A DNA stretch of 64,000 nucleotides. Origin: CANKHA01 sp963750965 (GTDB lineage: Bacteria > Pseudomonadota > Alphaproteobacteria > Rhizobiales > Xanthobacteraceae). Numbering within the stretch: the first letter of the stretch is position 1; each line of letters opens with the position of its first letter. The notes under the pieces were generated by a model that saw only the letters and a program-made list of their open reading frames with translations, did not search any database and was not told the DNA's origin. Of the stretch, positions 52,638 to 61,660 are shown piece by piece. The position numbers and the translations under genes were made by a program. The stretch lies in NCBI GenBank assembly GCA_963750965.1, contig CAVVSK010000007.1:1-64000 (forward strand). The letters run 5' to 3'.

Positions 52638-52660
52638 GTCAATAGATATCTCCTATCGAC
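52638..52660. promoter_or_regulatory. LysR-type operator between formate dehydrogenase and its regulator
   Basis: GTC-A-ATAG-ATATCTC-CTAT-C-GAC is a 23-base dyad with only the A/C pair mismatched, containing the T-N11-A layout (ATAG-N7-CTAT). It sits in the 166-base divergent gap, 64 bases from the formate dehydrogenase start, as expected for a LysR recall site. Confidence 0.6.
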
Positions 52661-52740
52661 TTGAGGGGCATTGCTGATTATTATTGACGTAAATGCCAGA
52701 GATTTCTTTGGCGTAAGCGCTTGGCGTTGTTGGACAAACC

Positions 52741-53637
52741 ATGATCGACCGGTTGGACTTCATCTTGGCGCTTGCCCGGGAGCGGCATTTTGGCCGGGCG
52801 GCCGAAGCCTGCGGCGTGACCCAGCCCACCCTGTCGGCCGGGGTGAAACAGCTCGAAGAGCAGATGGGCGTGCTCCTGGTAAACCGCGGCTCGCGCTTTC
52901 AGAGTTTTACGCCGGAAGGCGAGCGCGTGCTGGAATGGGCGCGGCGCATTGTCGGCGACACCCGCGCCATGCGCGAGGAGATCAATTCGCTGCGACACGG
53001 CCTCACCGGCCGGCTGCGGATCGCGGCGATCCCCACCGCGCTGGCGATGGTGGCCGCGCTCACAACGCCCTATCGCGAGCGGCATCCGAATGTGCAATTC
53101 ACCATCTGGTCACGCACCTCGATCGAAATTCTGGAACTGCTCGACAATCTCGAAATCGATGCCGGCATCACTTATCTCGGCAACGAGCCGGTGGGGCGGG
53201 TGAACACCGTGCCGCTCTATCGCGAGCGCTACCGCCTGCTCACTTCCGCCGATGCGCCCCTTGGCAATCGCGAAACCGTCACCTGGGCAGAGGTGGGGCA
53301 GGTGCCGCTCTGTTTGCTCACTCCCGACATGCAGAACCGGCGCATCATTGACCGATTGCTCAAAAGCGCGGGCGGGGAATCGCGGCCGACACTGGAATCG
53401 GATTCGATGATCCTGCTGTTCTCCCACGTACGCACCGGACGCTGGGCGAGCGTGATGCCAGCGAAGCTGGCCGAAACGCTCGGGCTCACCGAGACGATCC
53501 GCGCGATCCCGATCCTGGAACCGGAAGCGGTGCAGACCATTGGGCTGGTTGTGCCCGCGCGCGAGCCGATGATGCCCGCCACCGCCGCATTGGTGACGGA
53601 AGCCAAACGCGTCGCTCCGAAGTTGGAGGCGGCGTGA
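52741..53637 (+). CDS. LysR-family transcriptional regulator
   Basis: A 298-aa regulator: winged helix N terminus (LDFILALARERHFGRAAEACGVTQPTLSAGVKQLEEQMG) and a periplasmic-binding-like effector domain (about 90-290; RLRIAAIPTALAMVAALTTPY, GITYLGNEPVGRVNTVPLY). Divergent placement from the formate dehydrogenase genes suggests it activates them, with formate or a related acid as inducer. It resembles FdsR-type regulators. The effector is inferred. Confidence 0.9.
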   Translation: MIDRLDFILALARERHFGRAAEACGVTQPTLSAGVKQLEEQMGVLLVNRGSRFQSFTPEGERVLEWARRIVGDTRAMREEINSLRHGLTGRLRIAAIPTALAMVAALTTPYRERHPNVQFTIWSRTSIEILELLDNLEIDAGITYLGNEPVGRVNTVPLYRERYRLLTSADAPLGNRETVTWAEVGQVPLCLLTPDMQNRRIIDRLLKSAGGESRPTLESDSMILLFSHVRTGRWASVMPAKLAETLGLTETIRAIPILEPEAVQTIGLVVPAREPMMPATAALVTEAKRVAPKLEAA

Positions 53638-53746
53638 GGCGGTGACGCTGTTGGCGTCATCCGTTAGACTTGGCGCACGTCCGCGGGACAACTACACTTT
53701 CAAAAAAGCGAGATCCGTCAGGTAGGACAGCCTTAGCGAGGGAGTA

Positions 53747-54211
53747 ATGGAAAGGACGCGCACTGAAAGCGAACCAAAGCTCCTGTTTCCAAAACTGACC
53801 GCCTTTTACGATCATGTCATTCCGCTATCGTGGTTGATTATTCGCGGCGCTGTTGGTCTCAACCTTGCCATTCATGGCTGGGGCAAGATTGGTCGCAGCG
53901 GAGGACCCGGGCAATTAGTGCAAAAATTGCCCCAATCCGCTGCCATCGGCGATGAGATCACATTCGTTCTCATGCTGATCGAGTTCGTCGGTGGGCTTTG
54001 CATCACGGTCGGTCTGTTCACCCGTTTTTGGGCAGCTGCAGCTGCCGTCGAAATGGCGGTGCTGACTTTCTATATCTACTGGAGCAACGGCTACGGTTGG
54101 CTTAGCCGCGGTTACGAATACACGTTAATGTGGGGGCTTGTGCTATTCGCCGTGGCACTGCGCGGCGGCGGCCCATGGTCGATCGATCGACGGCTCGGCC
54201 GCGAATTGTAG
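53747..54211 (+). CDS. DoxX-family membrane protein
   Basis: A 154-aa protein with four predicted helices and DoxX motifs RGAVGLNLAIHGWGKIGR (about 34-51) and LMLIEFVGGLCITVGLFTRFWAAAAAVEMAVLTFYIYW (cut here only by reading). The DoxX family is found in redox or sulfur metabolism and oxidative stress membranes, with no proven common reaction. It stands between the LysR gene and the convergent fhs gene. Confidence 0.85.
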   Translation: MERTRTESEPKLLFPKLTAFYDHVIPLSWLIIRGAVGLNLAIHGWGKIGRSGGPGQLVQKLPQSAAIGDEITFVLMLIEFVGGLCITVGLFTRFWAAAAAVEMAVLTFYIYWSNGYGWLSRGYEYTLMWGLVLFAVALRGGGPWSIDRRLGREL

Positions 54212-54294
54212 CGGGTAAGCTTTTTCTTGCTTCACCGCAACCGGACAGCAACCGTTCAAGAAACTGGGATCGCAACCGCCTTACATGAAGTAGC

Positions 54295-54322
54295 GTCGCG
54301 GCGTGACGTTCGCGACTTTCTC
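54295..54322 (+). terminator. Weak terminator-like hairpin after DoxX gene
   Basis: GTCGCG (54295-54300) pairs with CGCGAC (54311-54316) around a 10-base loop, followed by TTTCTC. It is short and lies 83 bases after the stop, so the call is tentative. Confidence 0.35.
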
Positions 54323-54327
54323 AGCCG

Positions 54328-56025
54328 CTAGAACAGCCCAACGATCTTCCCATCGGCGCCGACGTCGATGCTGTCGGCTGACGGCACTTTGGGAAGACCC
54401 GGCATGGTCATGATCTCACCGCAGATCGCGACGACGAATTCCGCGCCGGCGGAAAGCCGCACTTCGCGCACATTCATGGTGTGATTGACCGGCGCGCCCT
54501 TGGCGTCGGGATTGGTCGAGAATGAATACTGCGTCTTGGCGATGCAGACCGGCAGCTTGCCGAAGCCCATTTCTTCCCATGTCTTGAGCTGATCCTTCAC
54601 CGACTTGTCGGCGGTGACGTCGCCGGCGCGGTAGATCTCCCTGGCGATGGTGCAGATCTTTTCGAACAGCGACTGGTCATCCGCGTAGAGCAGCTTCAGC
54701 TTGCCCTTGTTCTCGTCGATCGTCTTCACCACCGCGCGCGCGACGTCGGCCGCGCCTTCCCCGCCCATCGCCCAGTGATCGGCCATCAGGGCCTCGACGC
54801 CGAGCTCCTTGCACTTGTCCTTCACCAGCTTGATCTCGGCATCGGTGTCGGCGGAGAAGCGGTTAATCGAGACGACCGCCGGCAGGCCGAATTTCTTCAC
54901 GTTCTCGACATGGCGCGCGATATTGGCCATGCCGGTCTCCAGCGCCTTCAAGTCTTCCTTCTTCAAATCCTCTTTCTTCACCCCACCGTGCATCTTGAGC
55001 GCGCGGATGGTAGCGACGATCACCACGCAATCCGGAGCGATGCCGGCCTTGCGGCATTTGATGTCGATGAATTTCTCCGCGCCGAGATCGGCGCCGAAGC
55101 CAGCTTCGGTCACGACGTAATCGGCAAGCTTGAGCGCCGTGGTGGTGGCCACCACCGAGTTGCAGCCATGCGCGATATTGGCGAAGGGGCCGCCATGGAT
55201 GAAGGCGGGTGTGCCTTCTAAAGTCTGTACCAGATTGGGTGCGATCGCTTCCTTCAGCAGCGCCGCCATGGCGCCATGCGCTTTCAGATCGCGCGCGCGC
55301 ACCGGTTTGCGGTCGCGGGTATAGGCGACGATGATATTGCCGAGCCGCTCCTTCAGGTCATCCAGATCCTTGGCCAAGCAGAAGATCGCCATCACTTCCG
55401 AGGCCACGGTGATGTCGAAGCCGGCTTCGCGCGGATAGCCGTTGGCGACGCCGCCGAGCGAGCAGACGATCTCGCGCAGGGCGCGGTCGTTCATATCCAT
55501 GACGCGGCGCCAGACCACGCGGCGGCTATCGATGCCGAGCGCATTGCCCCAGTAGATGTGATTGTCGACCAGCGCCGAGAGCAGGTTATGCGCCGAGGTG
55601 ATGGCGTGGAAATCCCCGGTGAAGTGCAGATTGATGTCTTCCATCGGGATGACCTGGGCATATCCGCCGCCGGCCGCGCCCCCCTTCATGCCGAAGGACG
55701 GGCCGAGCGAAGGCTCGCGCAGGCAGAGCATCGCCTTCTTGCCGATGTGGTTGAGTGCGTCGGTGAGTCCCACGGTAGTGGTGGTCTTGCCCTCGCCCGC
55801 CGGCGTCGGCGTGATCGCGGTGACCAGGATCAGCTTGCCGTTCTTCTTGCTGGCCAGCGATTTGACGAAATCCATCGATACCTTGGCTTTGTAGTGCCCG
55901 TAGGGATCGAGATTCTCCGCCGCGATGCCGAGCTTTTCCTTCGCGATGTCTAGAATCGGCCGCTTGGTTGCGGCCTGCGAAATTTCAATGTCGGACTTCG
56001 GTGATTGGTGCTGCGAGGCGGGCAT
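54328..56025 (-). CDS. fhs: Formate-tetrahydrofolate ligase
   Basis: A 565-aa ATP-dependent enzyme joining formate and THF to 10-formyl-THF. The start at 56025 gives MPASQHQSPKSDIEIS; an upstream ATG adds an unlikely Arg-rich run. Motifs: ATP P-loop ITPTPAGEGKTTTTVGL, LREPSLGPSFGMKGGAAGGGYAQVIPMEDINLHFTGD and FGADLGAEKFIDIKCR (each broken here only by spacing), and C-terminal GEIMTMPGLPKVPSAD. It is the distal gene of the oxalate/formate operon and supplies C1 units from formate. Confidence 0.96.
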   Translation of the reverse strand: MPASQHQSPKSDIEISQAATKRPILDIAKEKLGIAAENLDPYGHYKAKVSMDFVKSLASKKNGKLILVTAITPTPAGEGKTTTTVGLTDALNHIGKKAMLCLREPSLGPSFGMKGGAAGGGYAQVIPMEDINLHFTGDFHAITSAHNLLSALVDNHIYWGNALGIDSRRVVWRRVMDMNDRALREIVCSLGGVANGYPREAGFDITVASEVMAIFCLAKDLDDLKERLGNIIVAYTRDRKPVRARDLKAHGAMAALLKEAIAPNLVQTLEGTPAFIHGGPFANIAHGCNSVVATTTALKLADYVVTEAGFGADLGAEKFIDIKCRKAGIAPDCVVIVATIRALKMHGGVKKEDLKKEDLKALETGMANIARHVENVKKFGLPAVVSINRFSADTDAEIKLVKDKCKELGVEALMADHWAMGGEGAADVARAVVKTIDENKGKLKLLYADDQSLFEKICTIAREIYRAGDVTADKSVKDQLKTWEEMGFGKLPVCIAKTQYSFSTNPDAKGAPVNHTMNVREVRLSAGAEFVVAICGEIMTMPGLPKVPSADSIDVGADGKIVGLF

Positions 56026-56051
56026 GTTGTGATCCTGCAATTTGGCGAAAT

Positions 56052-56495
56052 TCAAGAAAGCGAAGCGGCGAAAAACAAAACGGCGGCGAGGACGCCGAGC
56101 GCACTGCGAACCGCGTGCAGACGCCCCCATTTTTCAATCAAGGCGCGGCTGTTCGGACCGGCCTGTTGCGGCTCGGTGGCGAGCAGCGTGTCGTTGGTGT
56201 GCTTGATGACAAAAAGCGTGAAAGGCCAGGGCGTGATAAGGCTCACCGAGCCGGCAAGCCACAGCCAGTTCCGGCTTTGCCACCACGCGACGAGACCGAG
56301 AATGGTGCCGATCAACGACAGCGAAGCCTGCATGGCGGCGCCACGTTTGTAGGCGGGCTTCCATTGCATCAGCATCGCCCGGTCGTCGAGCTTGAGCCGC
56401 GCCGGATGCTCGCAGGCGCTGACATAGACCGCAGCACCGGCAAACGCGGCGGCAACCAGCAAGGCGAGTTGTCCTGTGATCATTCCAGCGCTCAC
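56052..56495 (-). CDS. DUF1772 membrane protein
   Basis: A 147-aa protein with four hydrophobic helices (about 8-28, 57-75, 80-98, 126-145) and WKPAYKRGAAMQASLSLIG, WPFTLFVIKHTNDTLL typical of DUF1772 (anthrone-oxygenase-like) proteins. It sits inside the operon, 3 bases after the formyl-handling gene and 26 before fhs. No role in formate or oxalate metabolism is known. Confidence 0.75.
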   Translation of the reverse strand: MSAGMITGQLALLVAAAFAGAAVYVSACEHPARLKLDDRAMLMQWKPAYKRGAAMQASLSLIGTILGLVAWWQSRNWLWLAGSVSLITPWPFTLFVIKHTNDTLLATEPQQAGPNSRALIEKWGRLHAVRSALGVLAAVLFFAASLS

Positions 56496-56498
56496 CCG

Positions 56499-57428
56499 TC
56501 AGGCAAACCTTGCGCCCTTGGCGAGGCCTGCGGTCGCGGCCCATTCGCCGGCTTCGATTTTCTTGCCCTCGGGCGGCTGCACGCGGGTGAGCTTGAAACG
56601 GCCGTCGGCGCAGACCACGGTGACGCCATCGGCTTCCACGGCGACTATCTCGCCGAGCTTGCCGGCGATGCCCTTGGGATTCTTCGCCGGCAGCGGCTGG
56701 GCCTCGAAAATCTTGATTGTCTTGCCGTCGAGCGTGGACCAGGCGCCGGGCGCCGGATTGCAGCCGCGGATCAACCGATCGATCTGTTCCCAGGGCTTGC
56801 CCCAGTCGATCTTGGCATTGTCGGCCTTGCACATGCCTTCGTAGGTCGCCTTCAATTCATCCTGCTTGATCCGCGGCGCCTTGCCGCCCTTCACCAGATC
56901 GACCAACTCCATCATGGCCTCGACACCCATCGGAAATAACCGGTCGAAATAGACCGTGCCGAGGGTGTCCGTGTTGCTGATCGGCGTCTTCTTCTGCAAC
57001 AGCACGTCGCCGGTATCGAGGCCATTATCCGGCCAGAAAATCGACAGACCGGTTTCCTTTTCGCCCTTGATGATCGGCCAGTTGATGGCGCTGGCGCCGC
57101 GATAGGCCGGCAGCAGCGAAGGATGATACTGGATCGAGCCGTGGGTCGGGGTGTTGAGGAATTCCTCCGGCACAAACAGCGTGACGAAAGCCATCACTTG
57201 CAGGTCCGGCTTCAGCGCCTTGAAATCCTCCCAGACCTTCGGCTCTTTGTAGGAGGCGGGCTGATGGACCGGCAGGTTCGCGGCGAGCGCGGCCTCCTTC
57301 AGCGGATCGGCCTTGGCGCCCGGCTTTTCCGGCGCGACATACACGGCGACGACGTTTTCGCCGCGCTTGAGCAGCGCTTCCAGCACCGCCTTGCCGAAGG
57401 CCTGCTGGCCATGGACCACGATACGCAT
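56499..57428 (-). CDS. Formyltransferase-fold protein, 10-formyl-THF dehydrogenase hydrolase-domain type
   Basis: A 309-aa protein. HGSIQYHPSLLPAYRGASAINW and SIFWPDNGLDTGDVLLQKK are the N10-formyl-THF binding and catalytic region. His102 and Asp138 align by eye with the catalytic His106/Asp142 of the N-terminal hydrolase domain of ALDH1L1. The likeness is to that domain more than to methionyl-tRNA formyltransferase, and the aldehyde dehydrogenase and carrier domains are absent. A C-terminal Fmt-like OB domain follows (about 205-305). Its place between frc and fhs suggests moving or releasing formyl groups of folate. Exact reaction unknown. Confidence 0.85.
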   Translation of the reverse strand: MRIVVHGQQAFGKAVLEALLKRGENVVAVYVAPEKPGAKADPLKEAALAANLPVHQPASYKEPKVWEDFKALKPDLQVMAFVTLFVPEEFLNTPTHGSIQYHPSLLPAYRGASAINWPIIKGEKETGLSIFWPDNGLDTGDVLLQKKTPISNTDTLGTVYFDRLFPMGVEAMMELVDLVKGGKAPRIKQDELKATYEGMCKADNAKIDWGKPWEQIDRLIRGCNPAPGAWSTLDGKTIKIFEAQPLPAKNPKGIAGKLGEIVAVEADGVTVVCADGRFKLTRVQPPEGKKIEAGEWAATAGLAKGARFA

Positions 57429-57483
57429 TCCTCGCCTCCCACACTCCGCTCACGCCCGCACAGGCGGGCATCCGGCGAAAAGA

Positions 57484-57521
57484 TCCATTTTGCGCTGGGT
57501 CCCCGCTTGCGCGGGGACGAG
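57484..57521 (-). repeat. Short palindromic repeat, CTCGTCCCCGCG family, copy 2
   Basis: On the minus strand it reads CTCGTCCCCGCGCAAGCGGGGACCCAGCGCAAAATGGA-like sequence, in which CCCCGC and GCGGGG form a hairpin. It lies between the frc stop (57530) and the formyl-handling gene start (57428), next to a further CCCGC...GCGGG palindrome at 57447-57470. Confidence 0.7.
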
Positions 57522-57529
57522 CGGTTTAG

Positions 57530-58971
57530 CTACGCCGCCTCGGCCTTGGCCGGCTTTTCCGGCGGCGTGATCGCTCCCGACATCCTGATCTCGGCGATCT
57601 CCTTGTCCGAATAGCCGAGCTCTTTCTTCAACACCTCGTCGGTGTGCTCGCCCAGCAACGGCGAACGCATTACCTCGCAGGGCGAGTCCGACATCTTTAC
57701 CGGATTGCCGACGGTGAGATATTTGCCGCGGGTCGGGATGATCGACCTCGACCACCGTGCCGGTCTGGCGCAGCGACGGTTCCTCAGCGATTTCCTTCAT
57801 CGACAAGATCGGCCCGACCGGAATGTCGACCTCGTTGCAGATTTCCATGACCTCAAACTTAGTCTTGGTCGTGGTCCATTCCTCGATGCGTGGCGAAGAT
57901 ATGCCCCAGCCGCGGCAGCCGCGCCGGCGGCGTCGCGTAATCCGGATCGGTCTTCCATTCCGGCTTGCCGATCAGGTCGCAGATCACCTCCCAGACCGGA
58001 GCCTGGGTGATGAAATAGATGTAGGCGTCGGGATCGGTCTCCCAGCCCTTGCATTTGAGGATCCAGCCTGGCTGGCCGCCGCCGGAGTCGTTGCCGGATC
58101 GCGGCACTGCTTTGCCGAAGGGAATGCCCTCGCCGTACTGGCGGTACTCCGTGAGCGGGCCATGCGCCAAGCGCTGCTGGTCGCGCAGTTTGACGCGGGC
58201 GAGGTTGAGCACGCCGTCCTGCATGGCGCAGAGCACGCTCTGGCCGCGGCCGGTGCGCATGCGCTGGTAAAGCGCGCTGACAATACCGAAGGCGAGATGC
58301 AAACCGGTGCCGCTGTCGCCAATCTGCGCGCCGGTCACGAGCGGCGGGCCCTCGCGGAAGCCGGTGGTGGAAGCCGAGCCGCCCGCGCATTGCGCGACGT
58401 TTTCGTAGACCTTGCAGTCTTCATAGGGGCCGGGACCGAAACCTTTCACCGAAGCGACGATCATGCGCGGATTGAGCTTGTGGATATGCTCCCAGGTAAA
58501 GCCCATGCGGTCGAGCGCGCCGGGGGCGAAATTCTCCACCAGTACGTCGCAATGCTTGATCAGGCGCTCGATGATCTCCTTGCCCTTCGGATGCTTGGAA
58601 TCGATGGTGATCGAGCGCTTGTTGCCGTTGAGCATCGTGAAATAGAGGCTGTCGGCCCCTTTAACGTCGCGCAATTGCCCGCGCGTGATGTCGCCGACGC
58701 CGGGCCGTTCGATCTTGATCACGTCGGCGCCCATGTAGCCCAGAAGTTGCGTGCAGGTTGGCCCTGACTGCACGTGGGTGAAGTCGAGAATACGCACGCC
58801 CTCGAGCGCCTTGCCGGCCTTGCCATAGGGCCTGCTGCTAGGACGCGGCAGGCCGTTGCCGTTTTTCTTCGCCGCGGTTTGTTTGGCCGCCTTCTTGACG
58901 GCGGGCCTTTTCGCGGCGCGCTGCGCCCTACCCTTCGCCTTCACTTGCTTCTGTTTCTTGCGCGTCGCCAT
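57530..58971 (-). pseudogene. frc: Formyl-CoA transferase (CaiB/BaiF family), two frameshifts, basic N-terminal extension
   Basis: Removing one base near 57889 and one near 57736 gives about 479 aa continuous with formyl-CoA:oxalate CoA-transferase: VRILDFTHVQSGPTCTQLLGYMGADVIKIERPGVGDITRG (read in pieces), LENFAPGALDRMG-like VENFAPGALDRMGFTWEH, the catalytic Asp region ATTGFREGPPLVTGAQIGDSGTG, then KFEVMEICNEVDIPVGPILS and HPTRGKYLTVGNPVKMSDS. The first 55 residues are a Lys/Ala-rich extension (KAKGRAQRAAKRPAVKKAAK) absent from typical Frc; GGGAGA six bases before the ATG supports this start. It moves CoA from formyl-CoA to oxalate. Confidence 0.85.
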
Positions 58972-59036
58972 CGTTCGTCTCCCAGTCTAGCTTTACATTT
59001 CAGGTCGGCGGCACCATCGGGCAGCGCCGTGCCCGA

Positions 59037-60780
59037 TCATTTCTTTTTCAGCGCGCTCTGCGGGTTGAGATTGCCGATGCGGCCGCTCTCGCTACCGGCG
59101 GCCGGATCGATGACTGCATTGATCAGGGTCGGCTTGCCGCTGTCCATCGCCGCGTTCACCGCGCGCTTCAGTTCGTCCGGCGAGGTCGCATTGACGCCGA
59201 CGCCGCCGAATGCCTCCATCATCTTGTCGTAGCGCGCGCCCTTGACGAAGACGGTCGGAGCAGGATCCGAACTCACGGAATTGACGTCGGTCCCGCGATA
59301 GATGCCGTCGTTGTTGAAGATAACGACGCAGACCGGCAGCTTGTAACGGCAGACGGTCTCGACCTCCATGCCGGAGAAGCCGAAGGCCGAGTCACCTTCG
59401 ACCGCGAGCACCGGCTTGCCGGTCTCGATCGCCGCGGCGATGGAATAGCCCATGCCGATGCCCATGATGCCCCAGGTGCCGACGTCCAGGCGCTTGCGCG
59501 GCTTGTACATGTCGATGATGCCGCGCGCGAGATCGAGCGTGTTGGCGCCCTCGTTCACGAGGATGGCGTCCGGCCGCTCCTTGATGATGGTGCGCAGGAC
59601 ACCAAGCGCGCCGTGATAATCCATCGGCGAGTTGTTGTTCATCAGCCGCGGCGCCATCTTGGCAACGTTCTCGTCACGCTTCGAGGTGACGGTGCTGATC
59701 CAGTCGGCCGGCGGGGCAGGCCACTTTCCATCCATGCCGGCGAGAAGGGCGGAGACGCAGGAGCCGATATCGCCGACCACCGGAGCAGCGATCTCGACGT
59801 TCGAAATCCATCTCCTTCGGCTCGATGTCGATCTGGATGAATTTCTTGGGCGCTTCGCCCCAGGTCTTGCCCTTGCCGTGCGACAACAGCCAGTTGAGAC
59901 GCGCGCCGATCAGCATGACGACGTCGGATTGCTGCAACACCGTCGAGCGGGCGGCACCCGCGCACTGCGGATGCGTGTCGGGCAGAAGTCCCTTGCCCAT
60001 GCTCATCGGCAGGAACGGAATGCCGCTCTTTTCAACGAGCGTGCGGATATCGTCGTCGGCCTGCGCGTAAGCCGCGCCCTTCCCGAGGATGATCAGCGGG
60101 CGCTTCGCGCTCTTGAGCACATCGATCGCACGCTTGATCGATGCCGGCGCGGGAATCTGTGCCGGCGCCGGGTCGATGACCTTGACCAGCGACTTGGCCC
60201 CCTTCCCGGCGTCCATGACCTGCCCGAACAGCTTCGCCGGCAAATCGAGATAAACGCCACCCGGACGGCCGGAAACCGCGGCGCGGATCGCGCGCGCCAC
60301 GCCGATGCCGATATCGGCGGCATGCAGTACACGGAACGCCGCCTTGCAGAGCGGCTTCGCAATGGCGAGCTGGTCCATCTCCTCGTAGTCGCCCTGCTGC
60401 AGGTCGACGATCTCACGTTCGGACGAGCCGGAGATCAGGATCATCGGGAAGCAGTTGGTCGTTGCGTGCGCGAGAGCGGTGAGGCCGTTGAGGAAGCCAG
60501 GCGCCGACACCGTCAGGCAGACGCCGGGCTTCTTGGTCAGAAAGCCGGCGATCGATGCCGCGTAACCGGCGTTCTGCTCGTGGCGGAATGAAATGACCCG
60601 GATGCCCTCGGCCTGTGCCATGCGGCCGAAGTCGGTGATCGGGATCCCCGGTACGCCGTAGATCGTGTTGAGACCGTTGAGCTTGAGCGCATCGATGACG
60701 AGATGAAAGCCATCCGTCAGTTCCAGCTCTGCTTCGGCTGCCGCGGTTTCGTTTTTCGTCTTCACTGCTGCTTCAGCCAT
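59037..60780 (-). pseudogene. oxc: Oxalyl-CoA decarboxylase, frameshifted
   Basis: A TPP enzyme of about 580 aa once one base near 59805 is removed (join at EMDSNVEIAAPVVGDIGS). The N-terminal pyrimidine domain has GVPGIPITDFGRMAQ, ISFRHEQNAGYAASIAGFLT with the catalytic Glu nearby, and LISGSSEREIVDLQQGDYEEMDQ (in parts). The C-terminal TPP domain has GTWGIMGIGMGYSIAAAIETG and VEGDSAFGFSGMEVETVCRY. It decarboxylates oxalyl-CoA to formyl-CoA. It lies between the GntR gene and frc, the classic oxalate pair. Confidence 0.9.
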
Positions 60781-60803
60781 GGGAAGCCTCCCGGTCTTTT
60801 TCG

Positions 60804-61559
60804 TTAGTCCAGATAATCGGCATAGCGCGCCACGTGATCGGCCAGGCCGAGCGCGTGCATGCGCACCAGTTCTTCGGCGCGTTCGGTGTCGCGCGCCTCG
60901 ATCGCTTCGATAATGTGCATGTGGTCGCGGATCGAGCGGTCGGCGCGGTCTTTTTCCCCGATGGTTTTGCGCCGGATCATGCGCATATGGGTGAACAGAT
61001 TTTCCGCCAGATGGACGAGCACGCCGTTGTGGCTCATCCGGATAATGGTCTGGTGGAACTCGATATTCACCTCGGAATATTCATCGAGATGCGCCGCCAC
61101 CTGCCCGTCATGGAAGGTGGCGAACATCTTGCGCAGCACCGCGATCTCGTCGTCGGTGGCGCTCTTGGTGATCAGGCGGGCGGCCATGCTCTCAAGCGCG
61201 GCCCAGGCGGTGATCATTTCAATCACTTCGCGCTTGGTCTTGCGCACCACGTAAACCCCGCGGCGCGGCACCGATCGGATGAAGCCTTCGCGCTCGAGCT
61301 GCGCCATAGCTTCTCGCACCGGCGTGCGGCTGACGCCGAAATCCTGCGCAAGCTGGCGCTCGTCGAGCCGGATGTCCAGGCGGTTGCGATAGACGTCCAT
61401 GCTGGCGATGACGTTTTTCAGCGCGGCATAGGCCTTGTTCTTGAAGCTGTCGGAAGCGAGCGGTTCGAGCGCCAGCCGTGCGGTCGGCGAGGCGGGTTCC
61501 ACCGCGGTTTCACCGGGGCGGGGTTTTAGCGAGGCAAGGCTGACGGGGGCTGAAGTCAT
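60804..61559 (-). CDS. GntR-family regulator (FCD/FadR subgroup)
   Basis: A 251-aa regulator. Winged helix about residues 38-110 (ASDSFKNKAYAALKNVIAS, LDERQLAQDFGVSRTPVREAMAQLEREGFI) and an FCD all-helical effector domain after it (about 115-245) with Asp/His metal-ligand positions in EVNIEFHQTIIRMSHN and RDHMHIIEAIEARD. The start at 61559 drops an upstream in-frame ATG. It heads the oxc operon, and a dyad at 61563 suggests autoregulation. Likely effector: oxalate or a related acid (inference). Confidence 0.9.
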   Translation of the reverse strand: MTSAPVSLASLKPRPGETAVEPASPTARLALEPLASDSFKNKAYAALKNVIASMDVYRNRLDIRLDERQLAQDFGVSRTPVREAMAQLEREGFIRSVPRRGVYVVRKTKREVIEMITAWAALESMAARLITKSATDDEIAVLRKMFATFHDGQVAAHLDEYSEVNIEFHQTIIRMSHNGVLVHLAENLFTHMRMIRRKTIGEKDRADRSIRDHMHIIEAIEARDTERAEELVRMHALGLADHVARYADYLD

Positions 61560-61562
61560 CTC

Positions 61563-61579
61563 TGGTATACAATATTCCA
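61563..61579. promoter_or_regulatory. Candidate GntR operator
   Basis: TGGTATACAATATTCCA is an imperfect 17-bp dyad (TGG...CCA ends, ATA...TAT within, two mismatched pairs) ending four bases before the GntR start codon. Its size and AT-rich centre suit an FCD-type GntR dimer. Confidence 0.45.
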
Positions 61580-61660
61580 AGAACCGGCCTGAACGCAAAT
61601 GCCGCCCTTACCGGCAACAACGGCATCAGTTTCCCCCCATGAGCGTGCCCTTTGGGCGGC

